Numbered from the stretch's first letter, positions 22,734 through 32,336 are shown. The stretch: 44,211 nt of DNA from an uncultured Pseudomonadota bacterium (GCA_950059285.1 CATLTV010000019.1:1-44211); one strand, 5' to 3'. The notes: generated by a model not told the origin, from the sequence alone. A program made the numbers and translations.

Positions 22734-24923
22734 TTAACGAGGCTCTGGCGTGCGCTTACGGAAAGCATCGCTCAAGACAACCTGCATGATAAGCTCACGA
22801 CTTGAATAGTCATTTTGAACCAGGGCATCAGCCACAAGCTCGACCTGGGGAGCATCCACACCGTTGTTCACTGTGGCTCCAGGCGTGCGTACGTCAAACC
22901 CACGGCCTGTTGCATAGGTGAGCATTTTCTCAGCAAGACACTCCGAGTAGAGAGGATCACCAGCGAGCGTATCAGCGAGCTCACGCGCGCCAAGGAAGGT
23001 CCTCCCATCGGGAAGTTCTCCGAGCGCATCCACAGGTTTTCCATTATCCATATCACGCCACTTTCCTGTTGGGTCGTAGTGCTCCATGGCAAAACCGATC
23101 GGGTCCATGATCTTGTGACAGGAGTAGCAGCTCGCACCTGAATCGCGGTGAAGCTCAAGGCGCTCACGTAAGGTGAGGCCCTCGGTGGCCATCTGATCAT
23201 CAATGCTCTCGACGTTCGCGGGAGGGGGGGGTGGCGCGCTGCACAGAAGCTCCTCAAGGACCCACACTCCACGCAACACGGGAGAAGTCCTGTTGGGGTA
23301 AGAGCGCGCGGTCAACAGACCACCCTGTGAGAGAATACCGCCACGCTCATCACCATCAAAGGTGTGCTTGACGAAGTCATCGCCTGTCACACCAGGGATC
23401 TCGTAATGTGCGGCGAGCGTACCGTTGATGTAGGAGTAATCTGCGGTCAGCAACTCTCTGAAATCTCTATCATCAAGGATGAAGTCCGAAGCAAACATGC
23501 GAGCTTCCTGACGCATGGCAACAGCAAGTTCCTCGTTGTATTCGGGGAACAGCACATAATCAGGCTGGGCCTCAAGTACAGCGTCTGTGTAGAGCCACTG
23601 TGTCACAAAGTTATCCAACAACGCCTGTGCTTTCTCATCCTCAAGCATGCGCACCACCTGTTGCCTCAAGACATCATCCTTGAGGATCTCGCCTGAATCA
23701 GCAAGCTCCAGCAAGGTGTCGTCTGGCGTGGAACTCCAGAGGAAGTAGGAGAGGCGAGTGGCAAGCTCGTGCGCAGACACGAGATGTGTCTGGCCGACTG
23801 CGGCCTGATCAAGTTCGGGCTTGAAGATAAAGTGTGGTGAGAGCAGGATCGCCTTGATACCAAGACGGATACCATCCTCAAAGGTCAGCTCCTGCGCTGC
23901 TGCAACACCGAGGAACTGGGTCAAACGATCGACCTCCTCGGTGGTCACAGGGCGACGCCATGCGCGCTTTGCAAACGTCTCAAAGATGTCGCGTGCACAT
24001 GCCTGACTCTCTTCGGTACATACCATGATACGCTCGCGCGCAGCGCTCTGATCGGGAGACGCATCAATGGGCCCCTCGATCTCGATCCAGTCCACATACA
24101 GGTTCCTGTCTGTACCTGCTGCTGAGTCCAGATAATCGTTCAGGAAGGATACACCAAGATACTTGGTGCCCGCAGTGACAGTCGCTGTGAACTCATAGAC
24201 CTCGGGGGAGCCACTGGTCGCTGCGACCTCAACCTCATGCACCTGATTGGAGTTTACCATAAAGCCCATACGGGCAAGATCATCACCCGACTGCGAGGCC
24301 CACGCCCTGGCACGGATGATATATTTGCCATCGGCGGGAAGATCCTTACTTACCAACAACTCACCGTTGCTCCAGAGGTTCCAGCTGGTGCTGTTAGCCG
24401 CTCCCACGGAACCTGTCAGAGACTCACCCTCATGGAAATCCTTGAAGGGATCGATCGCTGGCTTGAGCGCTTCCTCCACAAGCTCGTCGGCAGCTTGCTC
24501 ATAAAGCTCGACATGCAATGGAGAGATTGTCAGCGTGTCACCGATATTGTTGAATCCATAACCAAAATCATCCGCAGGGAACGCATCGGCAGGCGTCGCG
24601 TCTGTAAAGAGCAAATCCTTGACTGTGTTGTTGTACTCCGCACGGTTCAAACGGCGAATCGTCACACGACCAGACACAACACCACCTGGTTCAACCTCAC
24701 CACCTGGTTCTCCTGGCTGCCCAGGTTCGCCAGGTTCGCCAGGACCACCAGGCTCGCCGGGTGTACCCGTGCCGCCTCCTGATCCTGTTCCAGGCACCAT
24801 CTGATCCGAAGACTCGCCGTCCAAGACCCTGGCTCCCATACTGCCATCCATGCAGGATGACCCCATCAAAACGAGTAAGGCGCTCACCCCTATTAACGTA
24901 TGAACCTGACTATGCCTGACCAT
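22734..24923 (-). CDS. DUF1587/1592/1588/1585 lipoprotein with c-type-heme-like CxxCH and collagen-like stalk
   Basis: A 729-residue protein with a lipoprotein signal (lipobox SSC, near residue 24), then a Gly-X-Pro repeat stalk (PGEPGGPGEPGEPGQPGEPGG, about 53-75). Domains in order: DUF1587 (RLNRAEYNNTVKDLL), a carbohydrate-binding-module-like beta segment (about 155-255), DUF1595 (FAKRAWRRPVTTEEV), DUF1592 (GIKAILLSPHFIFKPEL), DUF1588 (GGILSQGGLLTARSYPNRTSPVLRG) with the CYSCH heme-binding-type motif, and DUF1585 at the C-terminus. The family is seen paired with DUF1552 proteins; it is thought to be extracytoplasmic, function unproven. Start: AGGAGG lies 10 nt upstream of the ATG at 24923, and too close to the ATG at 24932; the ATG at 24956 is a further alternative. 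Confidence 0.88.
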   Translation of the reverse strand: MVRHSQVHTLIGVSALLVLMGSSCMDGSMGARVLDGESSDQMVPGTGSGGGTGTPGEPGGPGEPGEPGQPGEPGGEVEPGGVVSGRVTIRRLNRAEYNNTVKDLLFTDATPADAFPADDFGYGFNNIGDTLTISPLHVELYEQAADELVEEALKPAIDPFKDFHEGESLTGSVGAANSTSWNLWSNGELLVSKDLPADGKYIIRARAWASQSGDDLARMGFMVNSNQVHEVEVAATSGSPEVYEFTATVTAGTKYLGVSFLNDYLDSAAGTDRNLYVDWIEIEGPIDASPDQSAARERIMVCTEESQACARDIFETFAKRAWRRPVTTEEVDRLTQFLGVAAAQELTFEDGIRLGIKAILLSPHFIFKPELDQAAVGQTHLVSAHELATRLSYFLWSSTPDDTLLELADSGEILKDDVLRQQVVRMLEDEKAQALLDNFVTQWLYTDAVLEAQPDYVLFPEYNEELAVAMRQEARMFASDFILDDRDFRELLTADYSYINGTLAAHYEIPGVTGDDFVKHTFDGDERGGILSQGGLLTARSYPNRTSPVLRGVWVLEELLCSAPPPPPANVESIDDQMATEGLTLRERLELHRDSGASCYSCHKIMDPIGFAMEHYDPTGKWRDMDNGKPVDALGELPDGRTFLGARELADTLAGDPLYSECLAEKMLTYATGRGFDVRTPGATVNNGVDAPQVELVADALVQNDYSSRELIMQVVLSDAFRKRTPEPR

Positions 24924-25308
24924 CGCCTTCATTCCTCCTGTATCACCCTCAATCATGACCTGAGAGTCAATCTCTTGACACCTGACACTCTAGTAACAGC
25001 CGTCAAACTACCATTCAGAGGCACTTTCCACAACAAAAAAACACAGCAACTCCAGACGCATAAACCACTATCTAATTGTAGACCACCTCTACGGACTTGT
25101 GATTCTGTATCAAAAGTTCTAAGCTCTCCGCGGTGCGTTCTGAGTGTGTGCAATCATCTGACACTCAAACCACCCCAAAATGATTTCCATTTATGTGCAT
25201 GCACATCAACGTATAAACTTTAAGGGTACGGCCTTCTTCTTTACTTCTTGCACTCGCTTGCCGCCCCCTTAAATGTATAGCTAGATTTTACCAGAAGTAG
25301 GAGTAGAC
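24924..25308. other. Divergent intergenic region, 385 nt
   Basis: Lies between the DUF1592 gene (minus) and the receiver-PATAN gene (plus) and should contain promoters for both. It is AC-rich with several TTGAC-like pieces but no -35/-10 pair with proper spacing that I would defend. No gene or repeat seen. Confidence 0.35.
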
Positions 25309-28300
25309 GTGGCGCAGGAAAAAATCCTCGTTGTCGACGCGGATGAAAAAAGTCAAAAGTTGCTTGAAGTGAGCTTCAAAAAAGAGGGCTATCAAGTCCT
25401 GCTCACCGAGTCCATGAAAGACGCGATCAAGACCATCGGTACCGAAAACCCCGACCTGATCATCTGCGACTCTGCGCTCCCCGATGGCGATGGCTTCACC
25501 CTCTGCCAGCAGCTCAAACTTAACCCCAAGTTTGCCACCATCCCCTTTATCTTCCTCACCGAAGATGTAGAGCTCTCTCGTAAGATGAAGGCCTTTGAAC
25601 TTGGTGCCGCCGAATACCTCCAGAAGCCCATCTTCATCAAGGATGTCACCTCACGCGTCAAACTCCAGCTCCAGGAGCTCAACAAATCAAAGCTCCACGA
25701 CGCTCAGGATGATGAACAAATCACTGGCTCACTTGAAGATATTACCGTCATCGACCTCCTCCAGACCATCGAGTCCAAGGACCGCAGCGGCATCCTTGAA
25801 CTTGAACGCGAAGCTGGCATCAACGCCGAGGTCTCCTTTGAAAAGGGTAACATCCTTGATGCACAGTGCGGCCCTCTGCGCGGTGAAGAAGCTCTCTATC
25901 GCCTGATGCTATGGCCCAAAGGCACCTTCAAGCTCGAATACAAGGAGATCCACAGCGCAGATCACATCGAGAAGGACTCCGCAGCTCTCCTCATCGAAGG
26001 GATGCGTCGCTTCGAACGCTGGAATGACATGGTCCAGACCCTCCCTCACCTGAGCCGAAAATTCAGAGCGGTCTCCGAGGCCAAGGACCAACCCCTCCCC
26101 CTTGAAGTCCAGCACATCGTGGACCTGTTTGAACAGGCCCAGACACTACGACATGCCGTCGACCATAGCCCTGTGGATGACCTCACCACGCTTCGCATCA
26201 TTCGCAAGCTCCTTGATGAGACACTCCTTGAAGATGTCACCACAAGCGAAGACTCACTCCGACAGAGCGCACAACACACAAACCTTGCAGCATGGCTCTC
26301 AGAACGCACCGTGCACACCCCTGCCGCTGCCACATCACGACCACGCAGACAGACCATGCGTGCTCGTCGCGGTGACGCACGCCTCTTTGATACCACGCCT
26401 GGCTTCAAAAGCGTCCCTGGCCTGAACGCAGACTCCCTCGTGGAGAGCGATGAGGATATCCAAACCCTCGCAAGAACCATCGAAGAGATCTCATCCCCTC
26501 AGCAGGATCACGACTCTCTTGATGAAAACACACAGTCCGAATTTGGCCTGGATAACGACCCATCCCCCGAGCTTGAAGAGGGCCTCCCCCCTGAAGAAGT
26601 TGAGCTCGCCCAGAATGCAGAAGGCGATGATGTCACACACTGGCGATTCCACTGGGACAAGGAAGCTGGTCAGGCCGTCGCAACACCACGTGAGCGCCCC
26701 GAAGATCCATTTGCGCTCGAAGACCTTGAACAGGATCTCCAGCGCATTGAACAAATGCGCCGCGAAGAAGAAGCTCGCCGCATCGCTGCCGAACGCGCCT
26801 TCGCCGAAGAAAATCAACCTCCTGTCAAAACCGTCGAGCCTCAAGACACCACCACACAGACAGAGGAAGACGCACAGGAACCTCAAGAACCTCGCGAAAT
26901 CACCAAGGAGCTCCACCGCGAGAGCGTCCTCGCCGAGGTCGAGCGCAGAAAGAAAGCAGAAGAAGCCAAAAACGATCCTCGTCAGGGCATCGAAGACCTG
27001 ATCGAAAAAGCCGAATCAGGACGTAAAAAAGACACCACAGAATCATTTGCCGAGAAGGTCGCCAAGGACTACGAGCAAGAACCTTACACCTCCCGTCAAC
27101 GCACCGATCAGTTCATCCCTGTCCTTGATGTCCCCGATCAGGATGACATCGAAACGGCTGAAATCCCACGTCAGGATGATGCTCAGGACATCGCCGATGC
27201 ATCTGATGCACCGTCTCAAAACCTTGTCCCCCTTGGCGCTCCCGAAGACACACAGGAAGAAGAACCCACCGTATCTGAAGAGGAAGCCGAAGCATTCAAG
27301 GCCAAGACAACCTCGCCAAAAGATGCCTCCATCAGCGAAGATGAAGACACCGCTGAACAGGAACGCGAAGCACAGGAACCCCCTGCTGACACAAATGACT
27401 CGGCCGCCGACACGTCAGACTCTCAAGATGAGCCCGACGTAGAGGAGCCACACGACGAAGATGAGGACGTTGAGCTTGAAGAAATTCAGGTTGAGGACCC
27501 TGCCGGTCTGTCCCAAACCTCTCAGGCTGAGGACATCATCGCGCACCGCACACCTCGCAACCAGGAGATCGTACACGCCGAGGTCGAGCTCAAAAAAGGC
27601 TCTGAACACACCGATGATGACGCTGATAGCGAGGATGAAGAGGAAGATGCAATCGCCACAGCGATCGCTGATACCTCTGATGATGACGCACCAGAAACCA
27701 AGGACGACGTCGCCGACGCGGATGAAGCTGAAACTCAAAAAGAACCTGATGCCAGTAGCGCACAGGACTCCGATGAGGACGAAAAAGACGACGAGCCCAA
27801 AGAACCTGAAGACACCAAGGAAACCACCGAGGACGAGCAGAAAGAAGAGGACGCAGAAGAGGAAGGATACCTCCTTGATGCCCCCCTGTTTGCCGATGAA
27901 GAAGAAGGATTTAACAAGGCTGGCCTCTTTGCCGCTGTCCTTGTCATCGCTGCCGTCATCGTCGTGGTCTTCATGTTCATGGGTGATGACAAACCCAAGG
28001 AACCTGTCAAAAACCCCACAGTGGCAACCACGGTTGATGCCACCACGGACACCACCGTGGCTCAAAAAGAACCCGATGCTACCCCCGATCTGAGCGACGC
28101 CATCGCACAAGCCAGCGAGATCGTGGACGCCGCACAGGACATGCCCGCCACGGACATGGCCAGCGCCGCACTCTCCGCCGAACTTGCTCCAGACGCAGGT
28201 CAGGACACCGCATCCCACGCACACCAACAAACAGCATCCATGGTCCTTGCACTCAAAGGTCAGGACCCTGCGGCTGTCGAAGATCCCATCAAAGCACTTG

Positions 28301-28776
28301 ACACATTGCCTCCAGAAGAGACAGCTCCCGAGGAGACAACAACCACAACAGCTCCCGTAGAAACCACCAAACCTGACACCTCCACAAAGGTCGAGGACAA
28401 GGCCCCTGCAAAAGAAAAGACCATTGAAGAACGCACCAAGGAAATCGCGAGCCTGATCCGCAGAGAGCGTTACAAAAACGCGCTCAAACCTGCACGTCAA
28501 CTCGTTAAGGATGACCCCAAGAGCGGTCAGGCTGCTGCCCTCCTCGGCAGCGCGGAGCTCAACGGTGCCAATGATGCTGGCTCCGCGATCAAAAACTTTG
28601 AACGCGCTCAGTCTCTGGGCTACCGCTCATCCAGCATGTACCTTGACATGGCCACGGCCTACTTCATGACCAACAACCGCGCCAAAGCCAAGTCGGTCTA
28701 CCAGAAGTTCCTCAAGGCATACCCCAAACACAAGATGGCCAAAGAGGTCGAATCCATCCTCAACAACCAGTTCTAA
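25309..28776 (+). CDS. Receiver-PATAN(DUF4388) protein with long acidic linker, one TM segment and C-terminal TPR
   Basis: A 1155-residue modular protein. Residues 1-125 are a response-regulator receiver with phosphoacceptor Asp54 (IICDSALPDGDGF), Thr84 and Lys106 (QKP). Residues about 138-235 are a DUF4388/PATAN domain (ITGSLEDITVIDLLQTIESKDRSGILEL). Then a very long Asp/Glu-rich, probably disordered region with coiled-coil-like parts (about 240-866), one transmembrane helix (about 871-893, LFAAVLVIAAVIVVVFMF), a Thr/Pro/Asp-rich stretch, and a C-terminal TPR-like domain (about 1040-1155, ALKPARQLVKDDPKSGQAAALL). The receiver would be cytoplasmic and the TPR periplasmic. No kinase partner is adjacent; the CheA at 37047 is a possible one. 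GTG start with AGGAG 5 nt upstream. The family name for the full-length architecture is unknown to me. Confidence 0.8.
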   Translation: MAQEKILVVDADEKSQKLLEVSFKKEGYQVLLTESMKDAIKTIGTENPDLIICDSALPDGDGFTLCQQLKLNPKFATIPFIFLTEDVELSRKMKAFELGAAEYLQKPIFIKDVTSRVKLQLQELNKSKLHDAQDDEQITGSLEDITVIDLLQTIESKDRSGILELEREAGINAEVSFEKGNILDAQCGPLRGEEALYRLMLWPKGTFKLEYKEIHSADHIEKDSAALLIEGMRRFERWNDMVQTLPHLSRKFRAVSEAKDQPLPLEVQHIVDLFEQAQTLRHAVDHSPVDDLTTLRIIRKLLDETLLEDVTTSEDSLRQSAQHTNLAAWLSERTVHTPAAATSRPRRQTMRARRGDARLFDTTPGFKSVPGLNADSLVESDEDIQTLARTIEEISSPQQDHDSLDENTQSEFGLDNDPSPELEEGLPPEEVELAQNAEGDDVTHWRFHWDKEAGQAVATPRERPEDPFALEDLEQDLQRIEQMRREEEARRIAAERAFAEENQPPVKTVEPQDTTTQTEEDAQEPQEPREITKELHRESVLAEVERRKKAEEAKNDPRQGIEDLIEKAESGRKKDTTESFAEKVAKDYEQEPYTSRQRTDQFIPVLDVPDQDDIETAEIPRQDDAQDIADASDAPSQNLVPLGAPEDTQEEEPTVSEEEAEAFKAKTTSPKDASISEDEDTAEQEREAQEPPADTNDSAADTSDSQDEPDVEEPHDEDEDVELEEIQVEDPAGLSQTSQAEDIIAHRTPRNQEIVHAEVELKKGSEHTDDDADSEDEEEDAIATAIADTSDDDAPETKDDVADADEAETQKEPDASSAQDSDEDEKDDEPKEPEDTKETTEDEQKEEDAEEEGYLLDAPLFADEEEGFNKAGLFAAVLVIAAVIVVVFMFMGDDKPKEPVKNPTVATTVDATTDTTVAQKEPDATPDLSDAIAQASEIVDAAQDMPATDMASAALSAELAPDAGQDTASHAHQQTASMVLALKGQDPAAVEDPIKALDTLPPEETAPEETTTTTAPVETTKPDTSTKVEDKAPAKEKTIEERTKEIASLIRRERYKNALKPARQLVKDDPKSGQAAALLGSAELNGANDAGSAIKNFERAQSLGYRSSSMYLDMATAYFMTNNRAKAKSVYQKFLKAYPKHKMAKEVESILNNQF

Positions 28777-28822
28777 CATCTTGTAACGTATCTCAAATTA
28801 TACAGTTCCACGCACAATCGTG

Positions 28823-28852
28823 AGGGGGCGCTCTGGACACAGAGCGCCCCCT
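28823..28852. terminator. Palindrome 8: 13-bp stem before tsaD
   Basis: AGGGGGCGCTCTG pairs with CAGAGCGCCCCCT across a GACA loop, without a U-tract. It lies 46 nt after the stop at 28776 and 42 nt before the tsaD GTG start. Confidence 0.7.
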
Positions 28853-28894
28853 GTAGCATTACCTGACATCCCCCAAAACACCACGAGGTCCAAC

Positions 28895-29950
28895 GTGCTC
28901 ATCATGACTCTTGAATCCAGCTGCGATGAAACAAGCGCCGCGATCATCAAGGACGGCGACACGATCCTCTCCAATGCCATCTCCAGCCAGATCCCCATCC
29001 ACCGACGCTTTGGCGGCGTCGTCCCCGAGCTCGCATCTCGCAACCATGTGCTCGCCATTAATCAGGTCATCGATGACGCGCTGTCCGCCGCAGGCTGCAC
29101 GCTGCAAGATCTTGAGGGCATCGGCGTCACAAGTGGACCTGGCCTCATGGGAAGCCTCCTTGTAGGTATCGAAACAGCCAAGGCCCTCGCCTACGCCCTT
29201 GATATCCCTTGCGTGGGCCTCAATCACCTTGAAGGACACCTGACCGCTGTACTGCTGCAACAACCCAACTACACCACACCAACCTTCCCCTATATCGGCC
29301 TCGTCGCAAGTGGTGGCCACTCGGACCTCTACCTCGTACGCGCCATGGGCGATTACACCATCCTCGGACGAACACGTGATGACGCCGCAGGAGAAGCCTT
29401 TGACAAGGTCGCCAAGATGCTTGGCCTGCCCTACCCTGGTGGTGTTGAGATCGATCGCCTCGCTGCCTCTGGCGACCCTGAAGCAATCGCCTTTCCTCGA
29501 CCCATGTGGACACGCAAAAATCTCGATTTTTCTTTTGCTGGTCTCAAAACCGCCGTCCTCACACACCTCCAACAACACGGCATCCCCGAAGGACAACAGC
29601 TCTCCGACCTGTGCGCCTCATTTCAGGCTGCGGTCGTGGATGTCCTCGTGATGAAGACCATCGCAGCAGCAAAACAACAGAAAGTCCCGCGTATCATTCT
29701 CTCAGGTGGTGTCGCCTGCAACAGCATGTTGCGACAGCGTATGCAGGAACAGGCTCACAAGAAAAAACTCGAAGTGTTCCTTGCCCCACCCTCCCTGTGT
29801 ACCGATAATGCTGCCATGCTCGGACCTGCCGCCTATTACAAACTCAAAGACTCCAGCGGCACAGGCTTCTCACACTTTGATCTTCAGGCTAGCTCCAGCA
29901 TGGCTCCTGGCAAGGACGCGCGCCAACCTGTCAAAGGCCCCCACCGCTAG
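28895..29950 (+). CDS. tsaD: tRNA N6-adenosine threonylcarbamoyltransferase TsaD
   Basis: A 351-residue member of the Kae1/Qri7/TsaD family, which with TsaB and TsaE transfers the threonylcarbamoyl group from TC-AMP to A37 of ANN-decoding tRNAs. Motifs: LESSCDETSAAI at the N-terminus, metal-binding His111 and His115 in NHLEGH, VASGGHSDLYLV, GEAFDKVAKMLGLPYPGG, SGGVACNSMLR, and LCTDNAAMLG. Length is typical (about 340). Start: the GTG at 28895 (with GAGG 7 nt upstream) gives M-LIMTLESSCDE; the ATG at 28904 is too far from the ribosome-binding site. It is followed by a small Roadblock-like gene after 87 nt. Expression upstream must pass a hairpin only 42 nt away. Confidence 0.96.
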   Translation: MLIMTLESSCDETSAAIIKDGDTILSNAISSQIPIHRRFGGVVPELASRNHVLAINQVIDDALSAAGCTLQDLEGIGVTSGPGLMGSLLVGIETAKALAYALDIPCVGLNHLEGHLTAVLLQQPNYTTPTFPYIGLVASGGHSDLYLVRAMGDYTILGRTRDDAAGEAFDKVAKMLGLPYPGGVEIDRLAASGDPEAIAFPRPMWTRKNLDFSFAGLKTAVLTHLQQHGIPEGQQLSDLCASFQAAVVDVLVMKTIAAAKQQKVPRIILSGGVACNSMLRQRMQEQAHKKKLEVFLAPPSLCTDNAAMLGPAAYYKLKDSSGTGFSHFDLQASSSMAPGKDARQPVKGPHR

Positions 29951-30037
29951 GTTCTGTCGACATTGGCGGACAAAGGGAGGCAGTGGAAGATTTTCCGCTC
30001 AGTTCTTTATTACGCTCCAAACACAAGGAACAGTCTC

Positions 30038-30331
30038 ATGAAATCTTCGTTCACACCGCTCCTTCACGCGCTCAACGAAAATAGCCTCGTGAAAGCTGCT
30101 GCCATCGTGAACCACAGTGGCACCATTATCGAAAAGGTGGGCTCCGCCAAGGTCTTTGATCTCACTGGACCTCCACCCACAAAAAAGCCCAACGAGAACG
30201 TGTATCTCGTTGAGCTGAACACACACGACATGTTGATCGCAGTGTTTGAGGAACATATTGATTTTGAACGGCTACGCAGCAGCGTCGACACACTCATTGC
30301 ACATCATGGATTGGAGCAGCCCGACGCCTGA
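30038..30331 (+). CDS. Small Roadblock/LC7-like protein
   Basis: A 97-residue protein (MKSSFTPLLHALNENSLVKAAAIVNHSGTIIEKVG). A helix at the start, then a VKAAAIVNHSGTII strand pair and a YLVELNTHDMLIAVFEEHIDFERLRSSVDTLI strand-helix end are the outline of the Roadblock/LC7 (MglB-like) fold, which regulates small Ras-like GTPases by dimer formation. The central part is shorter than usual, and no MglA-type GTPase gene is in the window, so this is a fold guess. AAGGAA lies 7 nt upstream of the ATG at 30038. It ends 6 nt before the convergent gene at 30338, without a hairpin. Confidence 0.5.
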   Translation: MKSSFTPLLHALNENSLVKAAAIVNHSGTIIEKVGSAKVFDLTGPPPTKKPNENVYLVELNTHDMLIAVFEEHIDFERLRSSVDTLIAHHGLEQPDA

Positions 30332-30337
30332 TCATGG

Positions 30338-30835
30338 CTACTCGCCTTCCTCAAGCGATTGATCCACCTTCTTCTTGGTGTGCTCATACAGATCCTCTTC
30401 GCTTCCCAGAGGCTCCTCATCAAGACCATCCTGGAAGGCGCTCACAAAACCGCCCACTTGCATGGATGTCAGCGGTGTGCGTGGCATCAAGAATGAGCCA
30501 AGACCTGCATAAATCACAATGCAAACACCTGTCATCACAAGTGAGCGCAGCGCATCTCCTGCGGATACAAACAACAATGAACCAAAGAGCGTGGAGCCTG
30601 TAATCATCAGGCCCACTAACCCCATGTCACGGGTCATCACGCCTGCCACGCCTGTCGCGATCGCCACAACCACGGCGCCCACAAACATGTTGCTCTCCAT
30701 GTCGGCGTTCATCAGCTTGAATCCCAACAAAATCGCGATCAAATGCGCAATCGCTACTGCAATATAAAACGTGTTCACAGTCCATGTGATCAGCGCCTTG
30801 GCAATCAATGGATCAGCCATAAAAGCATCCATCAT
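30338..30835 (-). CDS. Four-TM membrane protein of unknown function
   Basis: A 165-residue protein with about four hydrophobic helices (ALITWTVNTFYIAVAIAHLIAILLG, VGAVVVAIATGVAGV, GLVGLMITGSTLFGSLLFV, SLVMTGVCIVIYAGLGSFL) and a charged cytoplasmic tail ending KKKVDQSLEEGE. No recognised family; perhaps DUF4956-like in outline. GAGGAG about 7 nt upstream supports the ATGATG start. It is the last of three minus-strand membrane genes (CPBP protease, TatA-like, this one), with 86 nt after the TatA-like stop, so co-transcription is likely. Confidence 0.65.
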   Translation of the reverse strand: MMDAFMADPLIAKALITWTVNTFYIAVAIAHLIAILLGFKLMNADMESNMFVGAVVVAIATGVAGVMTRDMGLVGLMITGSTLFGSLLFVSAGDALRSLVMTGVCIVIYAGLGSFLMPRTPLTSMQVGGFVSAFQDGLDEEPLGSEEDLYEHTKKKVDQSLEEGE

Positions 30836-30920
30836 ATCTCACTCCTCTTTCTCCGACTCGCGGTCTTGTGTTCCTGTGGGATGACCCCAAACCACGCGCT
30901 GACATTGAAACCGTACGATA

Positions 30921-31157
30921 CTATCGCTCTTCAATCTCGGCGTCCTCAACACCTGGGTGCCGAGTCCCTGGCTTGGGCTCCTTGTTTGTTGATCCCTGTG
31001 TGGAGGGTGGCGTGATGTCAATCACAGAAGGTCCTGCGGGTACAGCCTTCCTTCTGGATTGCGTCCGCTTGCGACCTATCCAACTCGCTATATTGGGCAA
31101 CTTCCCCGCACCAAAAACAGCCACTACAGCAATAATAATGATCACAATCTCAGCCAC
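30921..31157 (-). CDS. tatA: TatA-family twin-arginine translocase subunit (TatA/TatE-like)
   Basis: A 78-residue protein with one N-terminal TM helix (MAEIVIIIIAVVAVFGAGKLPNIASW), the FGxxxLP hinge (FGAGKLP) and an amphipathic helix followed by a basic, then polar Pro/Glu-rich tail. This is the TatA/TatB/TatE layout; the short length favours TatA/E. It would form the protein-conducting pore of the Tat pathway, of which the DUF1552 protein at 21312 is a predicted substrate. No tatB or tatC lies nearby. GTG start at 31157 with AGGTAGAG about 8 nt upstream. It sits between a CPBP protease gene and a four-TM gene. Confidence 0.75.
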   Translation of the reverse strand: MAEIVIIIIAVVAVFGAGKLPNIASWIGRKRTQSRRKAVPAGPSVIDITPPSTQGSTNKEPKPGTRHPGVEDAEIEER

Positions 31158-31343
31158 GTCTCTACCTTACCTTCTCTTGATCTGGTCTGCCCCTGTGCAC
31201 ATCAACACAACACGCTCACGGACAAACCATGTCAACCGCTCAACGCTATCACATTTTATGTGCCAAAACAAAACTTTATCACTTCTCCTCGAATCCCTAT
31301 CAGGCCGTTATCTCCGCGCGTATATGACTTTTGGTCATGCCAC

Positions 31344-32117
31344 TTAACCCCCCTTGAATACCATCACGATAATGTCATAAATCGCATGTGTATACACAGC
31401 CACTGCAAACCCTCTCACATAAAACAGCACAGCAAGCAAGATTCCAGCAAAAAATCGGAAGAAAAAACTCCCCAGTGTAAACGCATCACCCATCGATCCC
31501 ACATAGTGAATCGCGCTGAACACAATGCTCGTGCCCACCACAGCTATCACTGCCCTCAATGCCTTGGGCCAGCTCCCAACAACCTTACCAAGCGCCCAGA
31601 ACACACCGCCCACACCAATCAGCCTGAACACAACCTCCTCGTACAAGCCCGCGCCAAGACTCAACACAAGCTTCTGCACAAGGCTCAACTCCTGCACGCT
31701 ACCAGTCCCTTGTGCAAGTGTTGCATCAAGGCCAAACACGGACATCAACTGAATCACCGCCGTACCAAAGAACATCGCATAAATGGTGCTCTCCACAAAT
31801 ACCGCAGGCCATAGCCTGGGAGACATCAACCCCTTGCCCTTCATCGCGAATACAGCCCCCAAAAACACTGCAAAGATCACAGCGTTAATCCCAAGATAAC
31901 CCGCCATACTTCCTTGCGCTGCCCACCACATGCCGCTGGTGACAAAGTCCACGCCGTTGCGTATCCCTCCTGTAAACAACACGCCAAGCTGGTACAACAG
32001 AAATAACGGGAGCACCAACACTAGCCCTGTCCGAAGCTCACTGCTTTGCTCCAGGTAACTCTTGATACCACCTGTACTCTCCACAACCTTGACCTTCTTA
32101 CTCTCTTTCTTAGCCAT
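31344..32117 (-). CDS. CPBP family intramembrane metalloprotease (CAAX protease-like)
   Basis: A 257-residue membrane protein with about seven hydrophobic segments. The CPBP (ABI) motifs are visible: Glu160-Glu161 and Arg165 in YEEVVFR, Phe200 and His204 in FSAIH, and His244 with Asp248 in THAIYD. Family members are CAAX prenyl proteases or bacteriocin-immunity-like intramembrane proteases; bacterial substrates are mostly unknown. GGTGAG lies 7 nt upstream of the ATG at 32117. First of a three-gene minus-strand operon with the TatA-like and four-TM genes (187 nt to the TatA-like start). It is divergent from the M20 peptidase gene. Confidence 0.88.
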   Translation of the reverse strand: MAKKESKKVKVVESTGGIKSYLEQSSELRTGLVLVLPLFLLYQLGVLFTGGIRNGVDFVTSGMWWAAQGSMAGYLGINAVIFAVFLGAVFAMKGKGLMSPRLWPAVFVESTIYAMFFGTAVIQLMSVFGLDATLAQGTGSVQELSLVQKLVLSLGAGLYEEVVFRLIGVGGVFWALGKVVGSWPKALRAVIAVVGTSIVFSAIHYVGSMGDAFTLGSFFFRFFAGILLAVLFYVRGFAVAVYTHAIYDIIVMVFKGG

Positions 32118-32336
32118 AATATCTCACCGCCTGTGCTTGATAACTTCTGGTGCTCTTTTCTCACCACACCACATCTGTACAATTTATTCAACGTACAAGA
32201 CCTACACATCTAATCCCACTTACGGCCTCATGTTTTTCAAGCAGACAACCGTTCGGACTTGATCTCTTCCCTCCTCTTGCGTCATCATCCCCATCCCTCA
32301 TGGATCTCGTCTACTCTCTCACCCAGGGCCATCATC

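Noticed and set aside
27415-28500. A 361-codon minus-strand frame opposite the receiver-PATAN-TPR gene
   Set aside because: Phe/Cys/Gly-rich product caused by antisense reading of acidic codons; no family resemblance.
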